Positions 56,640-64,000 of a DNA stretch of 64,000 nucleotides are shown piece by piece. Numbering within the stretch: the stretch's first letter is position 1; every line of letters begins with the position of its first letter. Under the pieces are notes generated by a model. The model did no database searches and was not told the DNA's origin. It saw nothing but the letters and a program-made list of their open reading frames with translations. Position numbers and translations under genes: made by a program. This DNA is from Cheiracanthium punctorium (lineage: Eukaryota; Arthropoda; Arachnida; Araneae; Cheiracanthiidae): NCBI GenBank assembly GCA_038373885.1, contig JAWZYV010017505.1:248001-312000 (forward strand), written 5' to 3'.

Positions 56640-57511
56640 ACTAACATACACGTCAGTTATATAGAACTAAATGGTTGACTGAATTTCATAATGCTGACTA
56701 CAAATGTTGTGCAGACAAAGTGCACAATATCTACGATAAATAATGTCTATGAGGCACACTGAATACTAGACTTTACGAGTTGAATCTCTTGTTTTGATTA
56801 CTCGATAGTTTTTTGCGTTAGCCATAAGGAAGTCATAATTACCATATTGTGATCTGCCAAACACAGCAAAGCGATTTCTACATGGAGTCACTTTCTATTT
56901 GAGAGTTTGATAATTTCGAGTACAATGCTAACAGTTAAAAATGATCAGAGGCGCAAATGCAGATGATACAACTGAATTCAGAGCTTTGAATATAAGTCTA
57001 GAGTCTTAATGTGCAGAGACAGAACAAACCACGCGGAAGCGAAATGATGTCTAACATCTCTAGACACAGATGCATGCTCCTAAAGATCATCTTGGAACTG
57101 TTCCAGTGCATTCATGTAAAAGTTACAAATCGATACGATGAAACAAACCACTATCAAGTGCCCAATGCATTTTTTCTCTCATGTGCTAAAAGAAACAGTT
57201 TCTTTTTTTGTTTGTGAGTGTGTGTGTCGTAGTGATTTGTCTTTCCAGCAATTTTGAAAGCTCTTTGGTGAATGTAACAAATGTTGTTGCATTGTAAAAC
57301 TCTGTATTCCTCCATTTTTAGAGATCAATAAATTAATCTTATATATTACAATACATGTTGGAAGCTTTTTCAAAAATTTACTAGAATTTACTAGAAGAAT
57401 TACTACCCAAACCGACATTCTGAAACGTATTTTGTGCACTTACGAACTAGAAAACTATTGAGCCTTAAAGTGCAATAAAATATGTGGGGCGTGATTTTAC
57501 TGCTACATAGC
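56640..57511. other. AT-rich DNA without recognised features
   Basis: No gene seen. The open frames at 57011-57217 and 57179-57439 overlap on opposite strands and have no family motifs. Confidence 0.5.
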
Positions 57512-57530
57512 TTATATATATATATATATA
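57512..57530. repeat. (TA)n microsatellite at the Helitron array boundary
   Basis: A run of about nine TA units ends in the A that precedes the first Helitron. Helitrons insert between A and T, so a TA run is a natural target. Confidence 0.9.
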
Positions 57531-59602
57531 CTAGCTGAAGTACCCGTTCTTCAAACGGGAATGAATGGATTTTTTGATATTACGATTTGTGGTGATTACT
57601 ATTCATTGTAATAAACGGATATAGCAAAATGGATATCGCGTTATATTGTGTCCAATAATCATGCACACCGAATTTCAAGGCAATCGTTTGTACGGTGCAG
57701 AAGGCCATGCGGCGTAGTGCAATCTAGTGGCGAGTTTTAGCAAAACGGATACGGCGAAAATATTCTTCTACTATTCAGATATCGATGTATAAGAATTTTC
57801 ATGACGATCGGCTGGACTGTCCTAAAGTTCATGTGTTGACGCGACATCTAGTCGCAAGTTATAGGAAAATAGATAGCGCCAAACTCTTCCCCGTGTTCAA
57901 ATATCTATTACCTATTTTCATAGCGATCATTTGCACAGTCAAGAAGTGATACATTGCAGGGCCATCTAGTGGTTAATTAAAGTAATGATTTGCTACAGCG
58001 CCGTCAAGTGGCGAGTTATATCAAAATGGATAACGCCAAAATATTGTCATTGTTCAAATAGCTATGTATACTGATTTTCATAGCGACCGTTTGAATAATT
58101 AAGAATTTAGCCTGCTGCAGCGTCATCTAGTGGCGAGTTAAAATAATAATGCATTGCAGTGTCATCTAGTGGTGAGTAATATCAAAAGGAACGCAGTTAG
58201 AATATATTCTTCGTGCTCAAATGTGTATGTATAAAAAAATTTATGCCGATCGGTCGAACTGTATAGAAGTTGATGCGTTGCAGCGCCATTTAGCGGCAAG
58301 TTACAGCAAAATGGATACTGAAAAATATTCTCCGTGTTCCAATATCCGCGTGTACCAAATTTCATCGGTTGGACGATATTCGCATAGTAAGCGGCTAAAC
58401 GGAATAGAATTCGACGTTCTGCTGCGCCACCTGGTGGCAAGTTAGAGGAAAACGGATAGCATAAAAACCTTCTCCATCATAAATGACTTAGGTGAACCAA
58501 ATTTCATGGTGCAACGGTGCTCAACGGTGCTGGAGTTTTTCAACCTCATAAACACATACCAACATTCATTTTTATCTATAACCAGTGTTATTATATATAC
58601 CAGTCTCAAATAAAATCCAGTTTCAAATCTAAGCCTCGCCAAAGTGCCAACATACGCCATTTTGCAAGAGTTTTTTTCAGGGAATCATTCGAAGCATTGA
58701 CTTAGCAGCAATCAATATGGGAAATGGTTCGACCGCCAAAGAGTAAAGCACGCATTTATTTGAAAAGGGGAATCCCTTAATACAGCCGATTTTTTAAATT
58801 ATCAACTATAATGTGTTTTATTCATCGTTACTCCGACGTACTAAATGAGAAGATTTCAATTTTCTGAAATTTGGCGGAATTCCCCCAACTTAAATCAATG
58901 TACTCAATTGGCGAGAATTCTGGAGTTAAATCGCTTGAAATCCCTTAATAACTGCATTATTTCTTCACGGATCATTAAAATTTAACGCTGTATTCTAATA
59001 AAACCTTTGCACTTGTTTTCAAAAGTCTATTTCCTTAAGCTCTCAATAAATTGCGCCAAGCCGAAAACTGTGCAAACCGCTAGAACTCACTTTCTCAAAA
59101 TCGGCATTTGAGCCATTTTATTTTTTCGCCAAACTAAAAAATGTTACATATTAGCCTCGGAATTCTTCAATTCGTATTGTTTTGCGTTAAACATTCATCC
59201 TGCTCTGATTTCCCATGCACACGATATTATAATTAAAAAAAAATAACCTTACAAATATAAACTAACAAAAAAAATCATTATTATTCTTTTATTTTTACTT
59301 TGAGAATTTAAAACATCTTATTCGGCAAAATCGCCACACATGGCAACCACGATCCTTATTTCACACTTTTTTCACTACAGGGGTTACAATTACGGAAAGC
59401 TTCTTGCGTGGAGAACATAAAAAATATCTTAAATTCCGGGAACGGGTGGACTTTCAAAGTTTTAACGTGGACTATGATTTATTCTATATTATTTTACATA
59501 TCTGTGCAAAATTTCAGGCTGATAGGTCCATTTTTTTGGATTTGTATACAACTCAAATCCACAAACAAACAAACAAACAGAATTTCATTTTTATTTATAA
59601 GA
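57531..59602 (-). mobile_element. Helitron H1, first copy of the tandem array (short form)
   Basis: 2,072 bp on the minus strand, same family as H0. It lacks H0's extra 199-bp and 242-bp units. The terminal hairpin is CCCGTT, loop CTTCA, AACGGG, one base pair longer than H0's through changes at the stem base. Its 5' TC (59601-59602) abuts the 3' CTAG of the next copy (59603-59606) with nothing between. No protein-coding gene. Confidence 0.93.
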
Positions 59603-61668
59603 CTAGCTGAAGTACCCGTTCTTCGCACGGGAATGAATGGACTTTTTGATATTAATATTTGTTGTGATTACTATTTATTGTAATAAAGAGATATAGCAAA
59701 ATGGATATCGCGTTATATTGTGTTCAATAATCATGCATACCGAATTGCAAGGCAATCGTTTGTACGGTGCAGAAGGCTATGCGGCGTAGCGCAATCTAGT
59801 GGCGAGTTTTAGCAGAAAGGATACGGCGAAAATATTTTTCGCATTCAGCTATCGACGTATACGAATTTTCATGACTATCGGCTGTACAGTCCTGAAGTTC
59901 ATGTGTTGACGCGACATCTAGTGGCAAGTTATAGGAAAATGGATAGCGCCAAACTCTTCCCCGTGTTGAAATATCTATGTATACCTATTTTCATAGCGAT
60001 TATTTGCACAGTCAAGAAGTGATACACTGCAGGGCCATCTAGTGGTTCAATAAAGTAATGATTTGCTACAGCGCCGTCAAGTGGCGAGTTTTAGCAAAAT
60101 GGATAACGCCAAAATATTCTCATTGTTCAAATAGCTATGTATACTGATTTTCATAGCGACCGTTTGAATGGTCAAGAATTTGGCCTGCTGCAGCGTCATC
60201 TAGTGGCGAGTTAAAATAATAATGCATTGCAGTGTCATCTAGTGGTGAGTAACATCAAAAGGAACGCAGTTAGAATATATTCTTCGTGCTCAAATGTGTA
60301 AGTATAAAAAATTTTATGCTGGTCAGTCGAACGGTATAGAAGTTGATGCTTTGCAGCGCCATTTAGCGGCAAGTTACAGCAAAATGGATAGTGAAAAATA
60401 ATCTCCGTGTTCTAATATTCGCGTGTACCAAATTTCATCGAAATTGGTTGGACGATATTCGCATAGCAAACGGCTAAACGGAATAGAATTCAACGTTGTG
60501 CTGCGGCACCAAGTGGCAAGTTAAGGAAAAAGGATAGCATGAAAACCTTCTCCATGATAAAAGACTTAGGTGAACCAAATTTCATGGTGCAACGGTGCTC
60601 AACTGTGCTGGAGTTTTTCAACCTCATAAACACATACCAACATTCATTTTTATCTATAACCAGTGTTATTATATATACCAGTCTCAAATAAAATCCAGTT
60701 TCAAATCTAAGCCTCGCCAAAGTGCCAACATACGCCATTTTGCAAGAGTTTTTTCAGGGAATCATTCGAAGCATTGACTTAGCAGCAATCAATATGGGAA
60801 ATGGTTCTACCCCCAAAGAGTAAAGCACGCATTTATTTGAAAAGGGGAATCCCTTAATACAGCCGATTTTTTAAAATTATCAACTATAATGTGTTTTATT
60901 CATCGTTACTCCGACGTACTAAATGAGAAGATTTCAATTTTCTGAAATTTGGCGGAATTCCCCCAACTTAAATCAATGTACTCAATTGGCGAGAATTCTG
61001 GAGTTAAATCGCTTGAAATCCCTTAATAACTGCATTTTTTCTTCACGGATCATTAAAATTTAACTTTGTATTCTAATAAAACCTTTGCACTTGTTTTCAA
61101 AAGTCTATTTCCTTAAGCTCTCAATAAATTGCGCCAAGCCGAAAACTGTGCAAACCGCTAGAACTCACTTTCTCAAAATCGGCATTTGAGCCATTTTATT
61201 TTTTCGCCAAACTAAAAAATGTTACATATTAGCCTCGGAATTCTTCAATTCGTATTGTTTTGCGTTCCTGCTCTGATTTCCCATGCACACGATATTATAA
61301 TAAAAAAATAATAATCTTACAAATATAAACTAACAAAAAAAATCATTTATTCTTTTATTTTTACTTTGAGAATTTAAAACATCTTATTCGGCAAAATCGC
61401 CACACATGGCAACCACGATCCTTATTTCACACTTTTTTCACTACAGGGGTTACAATTACGGAAAGCTTCTTGCGTGGAGAACATAAAAAATATCTTAAAT
61501 TCCGGGAACGGGTGGACTTTCAAAGTTTTAACGTGGACTATGATTTATTCTATATTATTTTACATATCTGTGCAAAATTTCAGGCTGATAGGTCCATTTT
61601 TTTGGATTTGTATACAACTCAAATCCACAAACAAACAAACAAACAGAATTTCATTTTTATTTATAAGA
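59603..61668 (-). mobile_element. Helitron H2, second tandem copy (short form, mosaic)
   Basis: 2,066 bp, joined end to end on both sides. Its left part, up to about 60563, follows H0/H3 at diagnostic sites (GCATAGCAAACGG, GTGCTGCGGCACCAAGTGG, CATGATAAAAGAC). From about 60583 it follows H1 (TTCATGGTGCAAC, CCAAAGAGTAAAGCACG, GAAAACTGTGCAAACC, CTTGCGTGGAGAAC). The switch lies within about 20-25 bp. Confidence 0.92.
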
Positions 61669-64000
61669 CTAGCTGAAGTACCCGTTCTTCGCACGGGAAT
61701 GAATGGACTTTTTGATATTACGATTTGTGGTGATTACTATTCATTGTAATAAACAGATATAGCAAAGTGGATATCGCGTTATATTGTGTCCAATAATCAT
61801 GCATACCGAATTGCAAGGCAATCGTTTGTACGGTGCAGAAGGCCATGCGGCGTAGCGCAATCTAGTGGCGAGTTTTAGCAAAACGGATACGGCGAAAATA
61901 TTTTTCGCATTCAGATATCGATGTATACGAATTTTCATGACTATCGGCTGGACAGTCCTGAAGTTCATGTGTTGACGCGACATCTAGTGGCAAGTTATAG
62001 GAAAATGGATAGCGCCAAACTCTTCCCGTGTTCAATATCTGATACTATTTCATAGCGATATTGCACAGTCAGAAGTGATACACGCGGCCTCAGTGTTCAT
62101 AAGTAATGATTTGCTCAGCGCCGTCAGTGGCGAGTTAGCAAATGGATACGCCAAATATTCTCATGTTCAATAGCTATGTACTGATTTCATAGCGACCGTG
62201 TTCACTATCTATGTATACCAATTTCATAACGATCATTTGCACAGTCAAGAAGTGATACACTGCAGGGCCATCTAGTAGTTAATTAAAGTAATGATTTGCT
62301 ACAGCGCCGTCAAGTGGCGAGTTATAGCAAAATGGATAACGCCAAAATATTCTCATTGTTCAAATAGCTATGTATACTGATTTTCATAGCGACCGTTTGA
62401 ATGGTCAAGAATTTGGCCTGCTGCAGCGTCATCTAGTGGCGAGTTAAAATAATAATGCATTGCAGTGTCATCTAGTGGTGAGTAACATCAAAAGGAACGC
62501 AGTTAGAATATATTCTTCGTGCTCAAATGTGTAAGTATAAAAAATTTTATGCTGGTCAGTCGAACGGTATAGAAGTTGATGCTTTGCAGCGCCATTTAGC
62601 GGCAAGTTACAGCAAAATGGATAGTGAAAAATATTCTCCGTGTTCTAATATTCGCGTGTACCAAATTTCATCGAAATCGGTTGGACGATATTCGCATAGC
62701 AAACGGCTAAACGGAATAGAATTCAACGTTGTGCTGCGGCACCAAGTGGCAAGTTAAGGAAAAAGGATAGCATGAAAACCTTCTCCATGATAAAAGACTT
62801 AGGTGAACCAAATTTCATCGTTCAACGGTGCTCAACGGTGCTGGAGTTTTTCAACCTCATAAACGCATACCAACATTCATTTTTATCTATAACCAGTGTT
62901 ATTATATATACCAGTCTCAAATAAAATCCAGTTTTAAATCTAAGCCTCGCCAAAGTGCCAACATACGCCATTTTGCAAGAGTTTTTTCAGGGAATCATTC
63001 GAAGCATTGACTTAGCAGCAATCAAAATGGGAAATGGTTCGACCGCCAGGCATTTATTTGAAAAGTGGAATCCCTTAATACAGCCGATTTTTTTTTAATT
63101 ATCAACTGTAGTGTGTTTTATTCATCGTTACTCCGATGTACTAAATGAGAAGATTTCAATTTTCTGAAATTTGGCGGAATTCCCCCAACTTAAATCAATG
63201 TATTCAATTGGCGAGAATTCTGAAGTTAGATCGCTTGAAATCCCTTAATAACTGCATTATTTCTTCACGGATCATTAAACTTTAACGCTGTATTCTAATA
63301 AAACCTTTGCACTTGTTTTCAAAAATCTATTTCCTTAAGCTCTCAATAAATTGCGCCAAGCCGAAAACTGGGCAAACCGCTAGAACTCACTTACTCAAAA
63401 TCCATATTTCAGCCATTTTATTTTTTCGCCAAACTAAAAAAATTTACACATTAGCCTCGGAAATCTTCAATTCTTATTGTTTTGCGTGTAAAGCATTACA
63501 TTCCTGCTCTGATTTCCCATGCACACGATATTATAATTAAAAAAAAATAACCTTACGAATATAAACTAACAAAAAAAAATCATTATTATTCTTTTATTTT
63601 TACTTTGAGAATTTAAAACATTTTATTCGGCAAAATCGCCACACATGGCAACCACGATCCTTATTTCACACTTTTTTCACTACAGGGGTTACAATTACGG
63701 AAAGATTTTTGCGTGAAGAACATAAAAAATCTCTTAAATTCCGGGAACAGGTGGACTTTCAAAGTTTTAAAGTGGACTACAATTTATTCTATATTATTTT
63801 ACATATATGTGCTAAATTTCAGGCCGATAGGTCTATTTTTGTGGATTTGTATACGAACGACATTTTATTCGGCAAAATCGCCACACATGGCAACCACGAT
63901 CCTTATTTCACACTTTTTTCACTACAGGGGTTACAATTACGGAAAGATTTTTGCGTGAAGAGCACAAAAAATCTCTTAAATTCCGGAAACGGGTGGACTT
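61669..64000 (-). mobile_element. Helitron H3, third tandem copy (long form), runs off the window
   Basis: Starts with CTAG directly after H2's GA (plus-strand view). It has the extra roughly 199-bp internal unit and the second 242-bp unit (TTATTCGG at 63623 and 63865) like H0. At least 2,332 bp are visible and the 5' TC end is beyond 64000. It contains the abnormal stretch at about 62026-62225. Confidence 0.92.
62026..62225. other. Deletion-only divergent stretch, probable uncorrected sequence
   Basis: Aligned by eye to H0 (38049-38280), this stretch has about 30 missing bases, mostly single, and essentially no substitutions or insertions. Sequence on both sides agrees closely with H0. Real decay would give substitutions too, so I read it as long-read error left unpolished within a repeat. 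Confidence 0.8.

Overview
This window looks like AT-rich, non-coding nuclear DNA from an arthropod, most likely a chelicerate such as a spider. That placement rests on which repeat families I recognise (BEL/Pao, Tc1/mariner, pogo/Tigger, piggyBac-like TTAA elements, hAT MITEs, Helitrons, and a multicopy gene family common in arthropod genomes), not on any species marker. I find no host gene, no rRNA and no CRISPR array in 64 kb. Only two complete open reading frames are convincing, and both encode transposases: a Tc1 protein of 346 aa and a pogo/Tigger protein of 493 aa.

Layout. 0-2.8 kb: the 3' end of a BEL/Pao retrotransposon (integrase, then 3' LTR), with an intact Tc1 element inside the LTR. 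2.8-9 kb: unrecognised AT-rich DNA, then a decayed copy of an unnamed arthropod multicopy protein family (7.85-8.96 kb, minus). 9.9-12.35 kb: a small MITE and a non-autonomous Helitron carrying an array of about 155-bp repeats. 15.3-19.2 kb: a hAT MITE with perfect 8-bp target duplication, a mariner deletion derivative, a TTAA-flanked element, copy 1 of a dispersed repeat, and a retroposon. 19.5-23.9 kb: copy A of a second dispersed repeat, split by two TTAA-flanked elements. 25.6 kb: a SINE with a 12-bp target duplication. 26.7-29.9 kb: copy 2 of the first dispersed repeat, split by a reverse-transcriptase relic. 30.0-32.1 kb: a TTAA element and a broken Tc1 element.

33.4-51.8 kb is a large, old, imperfect inverted repeat. 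The left arm runs about 33.43-40.37 kb and the right arm about 42.74-51.84 kb, and each arm has collected its own insertions: a Helitron and a TIR element on the left; a mariner, a hAT MITE and a segment with Helitron replication-protein remnants on the right. Comparing the arms and copy A shows several insertions directly as filled versus empty sites.

52.3-56.6 kb is a nested set: a TIR element rich in CAAGCTTG palindromes, containing a tRNA-like SINE, which in turn is split by an intact Tigger element. From 57.5 kb to the window end, Helitron copies lie head to tail with exact end-to-end junctions (3' CTAG joined directly to 5' TC, no base between). They are the same family as the single copy at 37.7-40.2 kb. 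This array is the most unusual structure here: the middle copy is a mosaic, and the third copy contains a stretch of deletion-only differences that looks like uncorrected long-read sequence.

The elements do not form a pathway. What they share is history, and nesting plus empty sites give a relative order of insertion. All assignments come from reading motifs, termini and target duplications by eye, with no database search.
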